IMG/VR virus record: IMGVR_UViG_3300024346_006511
Span: 62,001 to 126,000 of that record
From: a virus
Length of the DNA stretch: 64,000 bases
Strand: one strand, 5' to 3'
Made by a program: the position numbers and the translations under genes. Shown piece after piece: positions 30,901 through 38,582 of the stretch. The notes under the pieces are model-generated. The model was not told where the DNA came from. It searched no databases and saw only the letters and a list, made by a program, of their open reading frames with translations. Each line of letters starts with the position of its first letter. The stretch's first letter is position 1.

Positions 30901-31959
30901 ACCAGTTAAGAAGCTAATTGCGCTACCTATAATAGGTATACCAGATGCAGCAGCTCCAAATTTCTCAAATGCTTCTATAAATTTTGGAGTGGCATTATTT
31001 ACTTTTTCTATTTCAGTAGATAATCCTTGAGCATAGTTTAAACCATTTTCTATCTCTTGAGCTGCTTTGCTAAGGTTTTCAACCATCATATCAGTGGTAA
31101 TTACCTGAGCTGATAAGTCTTCTTGCTGTTCTTCTAATGCTTCTGCTACTGCTTTTTCTACCTTAAGCTTATCTTCTGCCGATTTTACTACGTTGGAAGC
31201 GTCAGTTTTCATTTTTTCAGCAGCTTCCATTTGCTCCGATTGAGCTTTTATATTATCTTGTTCAGCAGCTAGCTGTGCTTTTTTCTGATTTATTATTTTA
31301 ACTAACTCACCTTGTGTTGCTTTTGCCCCTTTTGATTGTTCAAAAGCTTTTAATCCTTCCTTGCTGGATAGTAAAGCTATTTGCTTTGATAAGTCTTCAC
31401 TCTTCTTTTGAGATTCAAATGCTGCATCAGAAGCTGTTTTTCGTTGAGCCTCCGCATCTTTAGATATGTCTTTTTGTTGTTGTTTAGCAGCTATAACTTG
31501 TTCTTCAGCTAAAACAACTTGTTTAATCTGTTCTAAAAGAGATACCTCATTCGCGTATAATTCTCGACCGAGTACTTCTGCTCTTTCTGCTAGCTCGGCT
31601 TTTTGTGCCTGTACTGATGCTTGTTCTGCTTCAGCTTTGAGTACCTGTTTTTCAAAAGCATTACGTGTTTTTGTATCTTTTAGCTGGTTCGTAGTAAAAC
31701 CAGAAAGTTTTTTAGCAAGATCAATATTATCTTTATATGATTTACTAAAGTTTTTTACTTGTCCTGCTATCTCATTACTAGACTTAACTGCGCGTTCGGC
31801 GAAGACAGCATCGGCTGCTCCAAGATTCTTAAAGGCACCAGCTAACCCTTCAAGAGCTGCTTTAGCTTGCGCTCCTTCCCTATTGATCATTTTTAATTGA
31901 TCTATACGTGCTTGTGTAGCTCCTTCGTTACCTTGTAGGGGATCTTTTTCTTCCGCCAT
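27925..31959 (-). CDS. Tail tape measure protein, 1344 aa
   Basis: The length, the long coiled-coil N-terminal half, a hydrophobic segment (FGGFVFAGLTAALTAFISLAV, about residues 379-399) and its place between chaperone and baseplate genes identify the tape measure, which sets tail length and may enter the host membrane. A second hydrophobic Ala/Gly-rich region (AVGGAIGLISEG) lies around residues 1005-1015. The C-terminal third has tandem 22-residue repeats of the type VKDKAVEVAGRMKDFAV and AVGEGISNFATSAKDKAVEL (28.4-28.8 kb). With about 1.5 angstrom per residue it would predict a tail of roughly 200 nm. Confidence 0.9.
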   Translation of the reverse strand: MAEEKDPLQGNEGATQARIDQLKMINREGAQAKAALEGLAGAFKNLGAADAVFAERAVKSSNEIAGQVKNFSKSYKDNIDLAKKLSGFTTNQLKDTKTRNAFEKQVLKAEAEQASVQAQKAELAERAEVLGRELYANEVSLLEQIKQVVLAEEQVIAAKQQQKDISKDAEAQRKTASDAAFESQKKSEDLSKQIALLSSKEGLKAFEQSKGAKATQGELVKIINQKKAQLAAEQDNIKAQSEQMEAAEKMKTDASNVVKSAEDKLKVEKAVAEALEEQQEDLSAQVITTDMMVENLSKAAQEIENGLNYAQGLSTEIEKVNNATPKFIEAFEKFGAAASGIPIIGSAISFLTGGISEASKKFKTLKAEGKGAGEAVRKAFGGFVFAGLTAALTAFISLAVDGAKKSSEAVVTLNKSVAGSMVNMQAQMSRVSAAAGKFSVPLNEAAATIAGINDSLGTSLDFTKETTEQAIKLANKYGVSVDAVAHIVKNSAANKKTMTETVDAVTAGVARFNEMNNVSISTKAIFEDIGKASATTLRGIGKQPGALAAAAAAARSLGMSMEDIRAASESTTDFQKSLTDEMTTEMMLGKQLNLNKLREAALTGNVTTQAEEMKRLVMENQGRIGNNVKLQEQFAATLGITRDQYNDIIKNGEALSTLTEKSGAAEEANGKARKMSQEDIAKSVEKTTGKLTSLGDKIAKFQENMALGANSFASDIIDGFDDGFMAGMSNIGSMMWDEISKAFEEGFDYFKSGSNVGRFLGVLAVGGGAAITFKAAKGVFSGIKSFLGLGSNKPTGSAMDPIHTVSGGMNAGDLTQSLGKAGFFKQVKTLFKKPQVFFRALKMKGGFLGKQIGRFGTMFSKMKLPNLTKIFSKIKLPNLGNIFSKLKFPSGAASGILKTVGGKILAPLELAMGAFKGVNQVKDLTAEQKKEQGIREDMGVVEAGVLGALTGGAEKGSMFSEKLGIEKGGAGDEALGIASAGARGAMTGAAIGSVIPVVGTAVGAAVGGAIGLISEGFKVFSDPNSTLRKGVSEFATATWDKAKEIGNKVKEGAIMVGAKIKDFAVGVKDKAVEVAGRMKDFAVGVKDKAFAFASSVGEGISNFATSAKDKAVELASAVGEGISNFATSAKEKIGAFASTVGAGVANFASTARDKIAGFASSIGEGASKVASKIGDFISESGGFANAVGAAARGLASKAKDMLGSAWKGVKNFVGMGDKTKSASPEIKQKEIKKVTAPLMQMSKDQAKTFTTAINTAIEKSTKGTVKAMDSLGDVLENPLGENAKAANNQLVELKKLKESSDKQHSKELLELRNQTLLLYQYIKSPQKNIIKMNTFKVGQSLTRV
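28568..28602 (-). repeat. Tape measure tandem repeat, 35 nt identical copy 1
   Basis: Identical to 28634-28668 at a spacing of 66 nt, the length of one 22-codon unit. It encodes GISNFATSAK. Part of a longer array of degenerate units in 28.4-28.8 kb. Confidence 0.85.
28634..28668 (-). repeat. Tape measure tandem repeat, 35 nt identical copy 2
   Basis: Second identical copy, 66 nt from the first. Neighbouring units (VKDKAVEVAGRMKDFAVGVK) are degenerate versions of the same 22-residue helix repeat. Confidence 0.85.
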
Positions 31960-31975
31960 TTACCTATGAGTTTAA

Positions 31976-31983
31976 TATAAATA
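31976..31983 (-). promoter_or_regulatory. Putative late promoter motif TATTTATA
   Basis: The minus strand reads CTATTTATA, ending 16 nt before the tape measure ATG. The next bases include CATAGGTAA just before the ATG. Confidence 0.5.
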
Positions 31984-31997
31984 GCAAAGGCTCCTAA

Positions 31998-32261
31998 TTA
32001 TTTAGAAGCCGTTGTGCTATAGGATGGAGAAATATCCGGTCCTTTTGGTCTATTATCTGTGGTTTGTTGTTGAGCGCTTTCGTTTTCTTCGTTTTGCTCT
32101 TTATACCACTCGTTAATATAGTTGAAAGTTAATCTTCTTAACCATATCGGCATGTTATACACAGTATGCCAGTCATAGCCACCTTTACCATGAAATACTA
32201 TGTCGTGTATTTGCCGAAATAATCTGCTTCGCGTTTCCGCAGCAGCGTTAGGCGTCAGGCC
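31998..32261 (-). CDS. Frameshift extension of the gp26-like tail chaperone
   Basis: Beyond the stop of the gp26-like gene the +1 (equal to -2) frame stays open for 87 codons and begins GLTPNAAAETRSRLFRQ. It contains IVFHGKGGYDWHTVYNMPIW and LRRLTFNYINEWYKEQ, a pattern seen in small T4-like proteins encoded after gp26 (gp51-like, MPxxLRxFxxxxL). It has no ATG until the middle of this conserved part, so it must be made by ribosomal frameshifting at the T7 run at 32262-32268. It occupies the gap before the tape measure, where tail chaperone frameshift products are expected. The fused product would be about 337 aa. Confidence 0.75.
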   Translation of the reverse strand, partial: GLTPNAAAETRSRLFRQIHDIVFHGKGGYDWHTVYNMPIWLRRLTFNYINEWYKEQNEENESAQQQTTDNRPKGPDISPSYSTTASK

Positions 32262-33012
32262 AAAAAAAGTTGATCGTCACAGGGACGTCGATGTCCTCCC
32301 CAACACCGTCTTCATCCACATGGTAGACTTTAAATTCAACATCTGGTTGTACTCTTGCGTATTCTTCTCTCAATGCTCTTGCATCTTGAGCTAATAGCCC
32401 TTGGTCAACAAACTGTCTTATTGTAGATACCTCTCTATCTCCATTTACTGAAGTAATAATGTACTTCATTCTAGTTGATAGTGTAGCGCTACTTTCTCTG
32501 TTGATTTTCTTTAGTCCTTCTACTTCTCTGTCAATGTTTTTATCATCTCCATGAGTAAGAAGTTTAAAAGTTACTTCATTACCACTTTTAGGTAGTCCAA
32601 AAGTAAACTCTCTCTGTCCTTGTTCAAGACTATCGAAATCTAACTCTTTATCTTTGATTTCAGTTAAATCAACTGTAATATCTTTACCGTTATATTGAAT
32701 ATCGTAATCTTTACCGTAAGATAATATACGTGCTGCAACCATAATTGCATTTTTGTCTCCAATAAGTAAATCGTTGTAGTTGAAATCTGATACGATTAGT
32801 GATTGTAATAACTTATCAATTACTACTCCTTTTTCAATGTAGTTTTGATTCGTTAAGATATCTTCCTCTTTGGCAGTCATATACTTCATTTCGACTTTAC
32901 CACTGGCCAGAGGGTGATCGGATGGGTATAACTTACCTTTAGATGGAATGTCTACCTGTTCGGTAGGGATTTGAAATTTAGGCTTTTCTGCCTTTTTTAC
33001 TTGATTTTCCAT
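32248..33012 (-). CDS. T4 gp26-like baseplate hub / tail assembly chaperone, 254 aa
   Basis: The sequence shows the gp26-like signature: IPTEQVDIPSKGKLYPSDHPLASGKVE, then MKYMTAKEEDILTNQNYIEKG, and VIDKLLQSLIVSDFNYNDLLIGDKNAI. The C-terminus ends FKVYHVDEDGVGEDIDVP and stops soon after a TTTTTTT run. It lies between the tube gene and the tape measure gene, the standard position of tail assembly chaperones, with a gp51-like extension in another frame. It would bind the tape measure and help tail assembly. A 29 nt leader with a TATTTATA motif lies upstream. Confidence 0.88.
   Translation of the reverse strand: MENQVKKAEKPKFQIPTEQVDIPSKGKLYPSDHPLASGKVEMKYMTAKEEDILTNQNYIEKGVVIDKLLQSLIVSDFNYNDLLIGDKNAIMVAARILSYGKDYDIQYNGKDITVDLTEIKDKELDFDSLEQGQREFTFGLPKSGNEVTFKLLTHGDDKNIDREVEGLKKINRESSATLSTRMKYIITSVNGDREVSTIRQFVDQGLLAQDARALREEYARVQPDVEFKVYHVDEDGVGEDIDVPVTINFFWPDA
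32262..32268 (-). other. Slippery T7 run, candidate programmed frameshift site
   Basis: On the mRNA the end of the gp26-like frame reads AAC UUU UUU UGG CCU GAC GCC UAA. A seven-U run allows slippage; a +1 or -2 shift leads into the 87-codon frame, while a -1 shift hits UGA within three codons. The stop in the original frame comes three codons after UGG. Confidence 0.7.
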
Positions 33013-33041
33013 AAATTATTAATAATTAGAACTAGTTTATA

Positions 33042-33049
33042 TATAAATA
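33042..33049 (-). promoter_or_regulatory. Putative late promoter motif TATTTATA
   Basis: The minus strand reads ATATTTATA, ending 29 nt before the gp26-like gene ATG. Just upstream is GTTTATATTCG, a variant of the CTTATATT element. Confidence 0.5.
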
Positions 33050-33082
33050 TACGAATATAAACTTTTAGAAACAACTATAAAC

Positions 33083-33110
33083 TAAAAAAAAGCCCCACAA
33101 GGGGGCTTCT
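33083..33110 (-). terminator. Rho-independent terminator after the tail tube gene
   Basis: In gene direction: AGCCCC, a CTTGT loop and GGGGCT form a 6 bp GC-rich stem followed by a run of eight T. It starts about 26 nt after the tail tube stop codon (33136) and precedes the promoter-like motif of the gp26-like gene. It is the best terminator in the window and would limit tube/sheath read-through, matching the high expression these two proteins need. Confidence 0.9.
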
Positions 33111-33135
33111 TAATATATAATAAAGTATTTTATTC

Positions 33136-33621
33136 CTAGTAATTCAATATACAGTAATCCATGTTGATTGTAATTCCTAAATCAACTACTGCATCAGAAG
33201 ACCAGTCAAATTGACCAAAGTCTCCGTTTGTAACGAATGCACCTTTAATGATCCATTCTCCAATTACGTCCCCTACAGGACCTAATACGTTAAGAGTTAA
33301 ATCTTTTTTGTAGAAATCTGAATATCCAGCTCTACCAGTTACTGATTCGTATCCTAGTCTTGCCCATTCCATTACGGCTTGTGCTCCACTTGGAGTTATC
33401 GGATCGTATAGAGTCATAGTCATCTCTGCCCATTCTCTCTTTCCTCTAATTTTTCTGTATGAATTTATATGGTCTAGCTTTACTACGTTGTCTGTAAACG
33501 TAGGTGCTTTGACGTTTTTTATCATGAATGATGGAATTGCATCAATATACATGATAAATCTGTTTTGGACTTTCGGTTCGAAAGCTCTGAACATTATTTC
33601 GTTAGGATCTAATACTGCCAT
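33136..33621 (-). CDS. Tail tube protein, T4 gp19 family
   Basis: This 161 aa protein has the gp19-like fold signature: NRFIMYIDAIPSFMIKNVKAP near the N-terminus, YRKIRGKREWAEMTMTLYDPITPSGAQAVMEW in the middle and GEWIIKGAFVTNGDFGQFDWSSD then VVDLGITINMDY at the end. Tube proteins stack as hexamers inside the sheath. It is encoded next to the sheath gene and followed by a strong terminator. It has its own TATTTATA motif 16 nt upstream of the ATG. Confidence 0.95.
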   Translation of the reverse strand: MAVLDPNEIMFRAFEPKVQNRFIMYIDAIPSFMIKNVKAPTFTDNVVKLDHINSYRKIRGKREWAEMTMTLYDPITPSGAQAVMEWARLGYESVTGRAGYSDFYKKDLTLNVLGPVGDVIGEWIIKGAFVTNGDFGQFDWSSDAVVDLGITINMDYCILNY

Positions 33622-33637
33622 TTTATGTTATCTTTAT

Positions 33638-33645
33638 TATAAATA
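33638..33645 (-). promoter_or_regulatory. Putative late promoter motif TATTTATA
   Basis: The minus strand reads ATATTTATA, ending 16 nt before the tail tube ATG, in the 38 nt gap after the sheath gene. Confidence 0.5.
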
Positions 33646-33659
33646 TTCAACTTTTAAAT

Positions 33660-35402
33660 TTATTCACCTAATGTTGCACCTGTTGGTAAGATTACGAAAT
33701 CAAGTGTAATGAATTCCGCTGTTTTTGCAGGCTGAATAAATATCTGCCCTACCAATTGGTTTCTGTCAATTACGTCTGCGGTGTTATTCGTGTCGTCCAT
33801 TACTACTCTGTAAGCATAAAGACCTTGTCTCTGTACCACTGATTCTAAGTAAGGATTAACGTTAGACAAGAATGTATTTCTTGTTGCAATTGTATTTTGT
33901 TCGAATACTAATGATTTAGCTTGATCTCCTAAGAATTTCTTAAGGTCAATTAATAGTCTTCTAACATTTACTCTATCTAGTGCTGATTTTTTCTTCTGTA
34001 ATGTCTTTTGACCGAATACTGATATTCCACTTCCTGGGAATGTAGCGATTGGGTTAACATTAGCACTATATAATGTATCTCTTTGAGATCTAGTTAATTT
34101 TCTTTCTGCTTGAATTACATCTGATATTCCACCTCTAGTTAAACCAGCTGGTGCAAACCATGGTGCTGCAGCTCCGTCAGTGAATGTATATACACCTGGA
34201 ATTACAACTGAGGCAGGAACGAACTCTAACTTGCCAGTTGAAGACTGCATTTGTAGCCAAGGCCAGTAAGTAGCTGCATAAGAACTATTAACTGATGCTG
34301 CATTTCCTGCTGCATTAGATACTGAAGTTCCATATGAAGATAAATCTACTACTGCAATATTGTCTCCTCTATTAGATGCTAATGAAATAACTGCATCTAA
34401 TTGAGTTTTATGATCTCCGAATGAATAAATTAATCCTGGAGCAGAAACGATATTGAAAACGTATTCGTCTTGGTTAGTTAAAATTGAAATAGCATCCGAA
34501 TAATCTGCTGCTTCTAAACCTTGTGTATTTCCAGCTGAAATTTCTGAGAAATGTTTGTTAGGTTCAGTTGACTGATATAAATTACCTGCTGCTCCGTGGA
34601 AAGATCCAGAAGATGCTACCGGTAAAGAACCAGTGTATGCTGCTGTTCTTACTGAAACTCCATCGTTAGCTAAGTAATTAAGTGTTTGTCTGTCTACAGA
34701 TGCTACTCTAATGTAGTTAGATCTGTTTACATATGATCCTTTTGTAGAGATATAAGTCTGTCCACCATCTACTGATTTAGACTTATACTGATCTCCAATA
34801 ATTTTAGCAACGTATCCTTCTGAATTAGGATCTAAACTAAGATCGTTGAATGATTCAAGTACTGTCTTTTGACTTAAATTATCATCTCCTCTTCTGATCA
34901 ATAATGAGAATGTACCGTTCTTTGCGTCAACGTTACCGATTTCCCATCTAATATTTTCTGCGCTTCCGTCAACTAGTGACCCGTCGCTATTTTGTGCTCC
35001 TGCATCTCCTGCTCCTGTAGAGTTATTAAGTATAGCTCCTTTTCCTAAAGTTTGGATAGTGAATGGCGCTGTACCTGCATCTGCTGAAGCGATTGTAGAG
35101 TTAGAAGCTCCAGTGAAGGAACCGTTTACTACTCTAGTAATCAATGCTGAGTTACCTCCTTGCTCAAAGTAGGACTTAACTGCTAGTGAGGTTAAAAATT
35201 CGTATTTGTTAGAACCAGACTCGAAAGTAACACCAAATTTGCTTTGGTAGCTACCGTATGAAGTAACCACTGTTGGTTCTTCTACTGGTCCGATTACTGT
35301 TGGCCCTATAAAAGCTGCACCAGCTTCTAATGGAGCGGGAGCAATAAAAGATCTATCTTGCTCTCTTGATAGTACCCCTGGGGAGATTAATGATTCTGCC
35401 AT
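33660..35402 (-). CDS. Tail sheath protein, T4 gp18 family
   Basis: A contractile sheath protein of 580 aa. The N-terminus LISPGVLSREQDRSFIAPAPLEAGAAFIGPTVIGP with a PGV start is typical, as is SYQSKFGVTFESGSNKYEF. The C-terminal domain has FGQKTLQKKKSALDRVNVRRLLIDLKKFL followed by a QNTIATRNTFLSNVNPYLESV stretch, the conserved C-terminal assembly region. A beta-rich variable insert lies in the middle. It proves a contractile tail (myovirus). Two TATTTATA motifs lie upstream. Confidence 0.95.
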   Translation of the reverse strand: MAESLISPGVLSREQDRSFIAPAPLEAGAAFIGPTVIGPVEEPTVVTSYGSYQSKFGVTFESGSNKYEFLTSLAVKSYFEQGGNSALITRVVNGSFTGASNSTIASADAGTAPFTIQTLGKGAILNNSTGAGDAGAQNSDGSLVDGSAENIRWEIGNVDAKNGTFSLLIRRGDDNLSQKTVLESFNDLSLDPNSEGYVAKIIGDQYKSKSVDGGQTYISTKGSYVNRSNYIRVASVDRQTLNYLANDGVSVRTAAYTGSLPVASSGSFHGAAGNLYQSTEPNKHFSEISAGNTQGLEAADYSDAISILTNQDEYVFNIVSAPGLIYSFGDHKTQLDAVISLASNRGDNIAVVDLSSYGTSVSNAAGNAASVNSSYAATYWPWLQMQSSTGKLEFVPASVVIPGVYTFTDGAAAPWFAPAGLTRGGISDVIQAERKLTRSQRDTLYSANVNPIATFPGSGISVFGQKTLQKKKSALDRVNVRRLLIDLKKFLGDQAKSLVFEQNTIATRNTFLSNVNPYLESVVQRQGLYAYRVVMDDTNNTADVIDRNQLVGQIFIQPAKTAEFITLDFVILPTGATLGE

Positions 35403-35431
35403 TGTATCTTAAATTAGATTATTCGTTCTCT

Positions 35432-35439
35432 TATAAATA
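35432..35439 (-). promoter_or_regulatory. Putative late promoter motif TATTTATA (proximal, sheath)
   Basis: The minus strand reads ATATTTATA, ending 29 nt before the sheath ATG. Confidence 0.5.
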
Positions 35440-35488
35440 TCGTTAGTAAATCGAAAACAGATCTGCCTGTTCGTATGATATTAACATT

Positions 35489-35496
35489 TATAAATA
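35489..35496 (-). promoter_or_regulatory. Putative late promoter motif TATTTATA (distal, sheath)
   Basis: The minus strand reads CTATTTATA, 86 nt before the sheath ATG; the second of two in this gap. Confidence 0.45.
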
Positions 35497-35548
35497 GGAA
35501 AAGAAAGTTGAAAACCTACTAAGATAAAAATGTAAGTTAAAAAAGTTT

Positions 35549-35803
35549 TTACTTAAGGGAGTTAAACTCTCCAGTTTCTAGATTTACTGTACCTTTTCCG
35601 TACTTTTCTTCTAGTGATTTTGATAAGTTAACTTCTTCATTTCTTAACTTAGCTAAGAAGTCTTCTGCTCTTTCTTGTCTAGCTTCTATATCTAAATTAA
35701 TTATACCTATTCTCCCGAATTCTTCGACGATAGCTATATTTTTTGTTTTAATGTTTTCAAGTGCTTGAATTTCTTCTTGTGCTAATTTAGTTTTTTTTGC
35801 CAT
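35549..35803 (-). CDS. Coiled-coil hypothetical protein, 84 aa
   Basis: Almost fully helical and charged (KKTKLAQEEIQALENIKTKN, ARQERAEDFLAKLRNEEVNL), with a short end after GKGTVNLETGEF. Small coiled-coil proteins of this type are frequent in marine T4-like phages. It overlaps the preceding gene by 1 nt and ends the glycan operon. Function unknown. Confidence 0.65.
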   Translation of the reverse strand: MAKKTKLAQEEIQALENIKTKNIAIVEEFGRIGIINLDIEARQERAEDFLAKLRNEEVNLSKSLEEKYGKGTVNLETGEFNSLK

Positions 35804-36438
35804 TACATTTTATTATTAGGTATGATTAAATCTGTATCTACTATTATTGGCGTTTTATTATTACTAAACCACTCAGTCCAAAATATACTTCCTTCGTATT
35901 CTTTTCCGTACTTCTGTTCTAACGTGTTATCTAGTTTATACATAGACGCCTCTATATCATTTAATATAAGAAAGTTTTTTTTAAAAGCCAACGAATGACC
36001 AGAAAATAATCTTTCATCTATATTCTTATAGTATACTGAGCCATATAAACAGTCTTCTCTGTTGTAGTCTTTTAATAAAGGTCTCGTAGCTAGTTTAGCT
36101 TTATTAAAGTATTTCTGTGTATCACCTTTAAATTCAATCTTATCTCCTATCAAGTTAGGTTTAAATTTTACTATCTTGTCGTATATATCTATATTAGGTA
36201 TAAGATCTAACGCTCTATAAGTTGAATAAAAATAAGAATAAAGCTTTTTTTCGTACTTAGGAGGATCTACATAACATATCATCTTATTAGTATACTTCCT
36301 ATATCTTTCAAGTTTATTTAACCATCTTGTATTATCTCTATCATTCCAGGTATGAACATATAAGTCATTACCTTTAATAAATGGAATTATATTATCGGAC
36401 AGATCTTTTAAGTAACCTGAGATAATTACTGCTTCCAT
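35803..36438 (-). CDS. Uncharacterised protein, WavE/capsule-synthesis-like opening, 211 aa
   Basis: The start VIISGYLKDLSDNIIPFIKG followed by DLYVHTWNDRD resembles proteins of the WavE/capsular polysaccharide type, which open with a strand, ISG and then DxxVHTWD. SGHSLAFKKNFLIL and a YEGSIFWTEWF segment follow. It may be a glycosyltransferase-related protein, but no full catalytic motif is clear. It is encoded in the glycan cassette, overlapping the SGNH-like gene by 13 nt. Confidence 0.55.
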   Translation of the reverse strand: MEAVIISGYLKDLSDNIIPFIKGNDLYVHTWNDRDNTRWLNKLERYRKYTNKMICYVDPPKYEKKLYSYFYSTYRALDLIPNIDIYDKIVKFKPNLIGDKIEFKGDTQKYFNKAKLATRPLLKDYNREDCLYGSVYYKNIDERLFSGHSLAFKKNFLILNDIEASMYKLDNTLEQKYGKEYEGSIFWTEWFSNNKTPIIVDTDLIIPNNKM

Positions 36439-37379
36439 GTTTTCATGTCATTGTCATACGCTTGGTACCCTTTATTGAATATCTTAGAAGGGTAATTTTT
36501 GTAAGGTAATTGAAGGTGTTTGTTTTTATTCCAGCTAGACCCGTAACCAAATAAACGATATTGGGGTTTTTCATTTTTTGCTAATTTATCAAAATCTAGA
36601 TCAGGTTCGCAAAATACATCTTCAATGTCTTTGAGGTATTTACTCATCTGTTCTGTGTATAAATTAGTTCCATTTAAATTTAACTCTTTATCTAAATACT
36701 TTGCGAATGCTAAATGTTGTGTTGTAGAAGGATGTGTTTCGTCTTGTCTCTTTCCAGGACCTTCATAATAGTAGTGAGGACGTTCCATAGGTACTCCCCA
36801 TATAAATTCTTCTACACTTGACAATGCTTTTGCTTTATTAAAAGCTTCTTTTAGTTTTTCAAATGGATAATATTCTTTTATATAGTCTATATCTTTATTA
36901 AAGAAGCTAGTTGAGTATGGTTCTCCGTAAAAAAGAGAAATCCAAGGGTCTAACATATTAAAGGTAGCAAACTTACATTTAAGGTGCCTGCTAACATCTT
37001 TTACTGCTCTTACATAATTAATAAGTTTATATGCTTCGGCAACTAAATTAAAGTATTTATCGACAACTTTAAGAGGAATATCTTCTTGGTATTCTAAAGT
37101 ACCTGGAGTTCTAAAGTATATGTCATGTCCGTGAATATGGTCCCATCTAGTTATACCTGACCATTGAACTATCACAGTATCGTTCTCAGTAAACTCGTAT
37201 TTGCTTAGTAAGTGAACAGCAGTATTAAAGATATATGTGTTTCCTGCGCCTGAAGCTGCTGCATTAATTGTTTCATCAAAGTCTGCTCCTAGAATATCTG
37301 CATATGTAGGATAAGCATATTTAGAGTAACTACATCCGACAATGAACAGTCTTTTCTTATTGTAATCTTGTATTGCCAT
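36426..37379 (-). CDS. SGNH/GDSL-type hydrolase-like protein
   Basis: The layout is that of an SGNH hydrolase: block I GCSYSKYAYPTYADIL with the possible nucleophile Ser, an AASGAGNTYIF loop with conserved Gly, VIVQWSGITR and a C-terminal DETHPSTTQHLAFAKYL, which holds the Asp/His-like pair. The family removes or transfers acetyl or other acyl groups on sugars and lipids. At 317 aa it has a longer C-terminus. Its place among sugar-modifying genes suggests O-acyl modification of the glycan. It overlaps the dehydrogenase gene by 23 nt. Confidence 0.7.
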   Translation of the reverse strand: MAIQDYNKKRLFIVGCSYSKYAYPTYADILGADFDETINAAASGAGNTYIFNTAVHLLSKYEFTENDTVIVQWSGITRWDHIHGHDIYFRTPGTLEYQEDIPLKVVDKYFNLVAEAYKLINYVRAVKDVSRHLKCKFATFNMLDPWISLFYGEPYSTSFFNKDIDYIKEYYPFEKLKEAFNKAKALSSVEEFIWGVPMERPHYYYEGPGKRQDETHPSTTQHLAFAKYLDKELNLNGTNLYTEQMSKYLKDIEDVFCEPDLDFDKLAKNEKPQYRLFGYGSSWNKNKHLQLPYKNYPSKIFNKGYQAYDNDMKTWKQ

Positions 37380-38526
37380 AGTGCACCACCTCTATTGATT
37401 CATCTTTAGCAGTATATGATCTCCATGGATCTAATACTATAGACCCTTCGGGGAATTCATAATCATGATGCTTGCCCATATGTCCTAATAGGTACACCGC
37501 TTTGTAGGGTACTGGTTGATCATATTCTGGTACAATACCTTGTTCAGCACAGAAATGACCTGTAAGTATTGATGTAGAGCCATCTTCATAGTCAACATCT
37601 GGTTTGTATGCTTTACCTAAAATTATAATTGGTAACTGAGCATTCTTTGCTAAGGTTACTAGTTTATCAGCTAGATTCTTTGCTTGTTTTTCTCTAGCAT
37701 TCATAATAGCATCGAATAAGTCATATCCTATGTCTAAGTTTTCTGCCATATACCTTAGTGCAATATTGTCTCTAGGATGGCAACCTCCTCCATCTCCCAT
37801 TCCTGCTTTCATATAGGAAGGACCTAATATCCTTTGTGTAGATCTTTCGAGTGCGCCTGTTATTACATCTACATTAATATTACCTGATTTTTCAGCTACA
37901 TCTTGTATCATATTAACTAAAGCTACTTTAGTAGATATAAATGTATTGTAGAATATTTTTATTCCTTCTGCTTCATCCCAAGTACCTATTTCATATCTAG
38001 TACCTTCGGTAATAAATGTATGATAGAAATCTAAAAGTAATTTAGCATCTCCTGTTGTAGAACCGTCTTCTGTTCCAATAATAATCATTTCAGGGTTAAC
38101 CATATCCCATTTTACTGTTCCCATAGCAATTAAGTATGGGTTATAGATAAACCTACCATTAGGAATTAAATCTATAAAATCTCTTCGTATTGTACCTGGT
38201 AAAACTGTAGATATAAGTACTACTAGTTGTTCCCTGTTAACGTGTTTATTTACTTCTGTAAGTACGTCTTTAACTATTTGGTAGTTAAAATCTTTATTAG
38301 GTAAATGTGCTGTAGGGTACCTACCGTCATAGTCTGGGTGATGAGGTGTTGGTACAGCAATAAAGATAAGTTGTCGATCTTGACATGCGTCTTTAATCGA
38401 AGGTACCATTTTAAAATTTTCAGGGGATACTGTATTAATATCGTAACCTATTACGTCATGTTTTTCAGCCATGACTTCGGCTGATTCTTTACCGAGTTTG
38501 CCAACTCCTATAAATCCTATTTTCAT
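37357..38526 (-). CDS. UDP-glucose/GDP-mannose dehydrogenase family protein
   Basis: The N-terminal Rossmann motif GFIGVGKLGKESAEVMAE is followed by FIAVPTPHHPDYDGR and STVLPGT. The catalytic Cys is in GDGGGCHPRDNIAL, and Lys-Asn-type contacts are in KIFYNTFISTKVALVNMIQD. The C-terminal domain VDYEDGSTSILTGHF matches the family. Such enzymes oxidise C6 of a nucleotide sugar to a uronic acid with 2 NAD+. At 389 aa it is full length or nearly so. It has its own TATTTATA upstream motif. Confidence 0.9.
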   Translation of the reverse strand: MKIGFIGVGKLGKESAEVMAEKHDVIGYDINTVSPENFKMVPSIKDACQDRQLIFIAVPTPHHPDYDGRYPTAHLPNKDFNYQIVKDVLTEVNKHVNREQLVVLISTVLPGTIRRDFIDLIPNGRFIYNPYLIAMGTVKWDMVNPEMIIIGTEDGSTTGDAKLLLDFYHTFITEGTRYEIGTWDEAEGIKIFYNTFISTKVALVNMIQDVAEKSGNINVDVITGALERSTQRILGPSYMKAGMGDGGGCHPRDNIALRYMAENLDIGYDLFDAIMNAREKQAKNLADKLVTLAKNAQLPIIILGKAYKPDVDYEDGSTSILTGHFCAEQGIVPEYDQPVPYKAVYLLGHMGKHHDYEFPEGSIVLDPWRSYTAKDESIEVVHYGNTRLQ

Positions 38527-38560
38527 TGAAACTGTATTAATCTGTTATAACAATATATGA

Positions 38561-38568
38561 TATAAATA
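38561..38568 (-). promoter_or_regulatory. Putative late promoter motif TATTTATA
   Basis: The minus strand reads CTATTTATA, 34 nt before the dehydrogenase ATG at 38526. It is the only such motif within the glycan cassette, so the distal genes of the cassette may be late. Confidence 0.45.
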
Positions 38569-38582
38569 GCTAAAAAGCAACT

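Larger units (their letters stand above)
35403..35548 (-). promoter_or_regulatory. Intergenic promoter region before the tail sheath gene
   Basis: This 146 nt gap separates the glycan cassette from the tail operon. It has TATTTATA at 35432-35439 (ATATTTATA, 29 nt before the sheath ATG) and a second at 35489-35496 (CTATTTATA, 86 nt before it), so tandem start sites are likely. A weak hairpin (AACAG/CTGTT with a 6-base loop, 35454-35474) lies between the motifs and could end transcripts coming from the glycan region. I see no gene in the gap. Confidence 0.5.
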
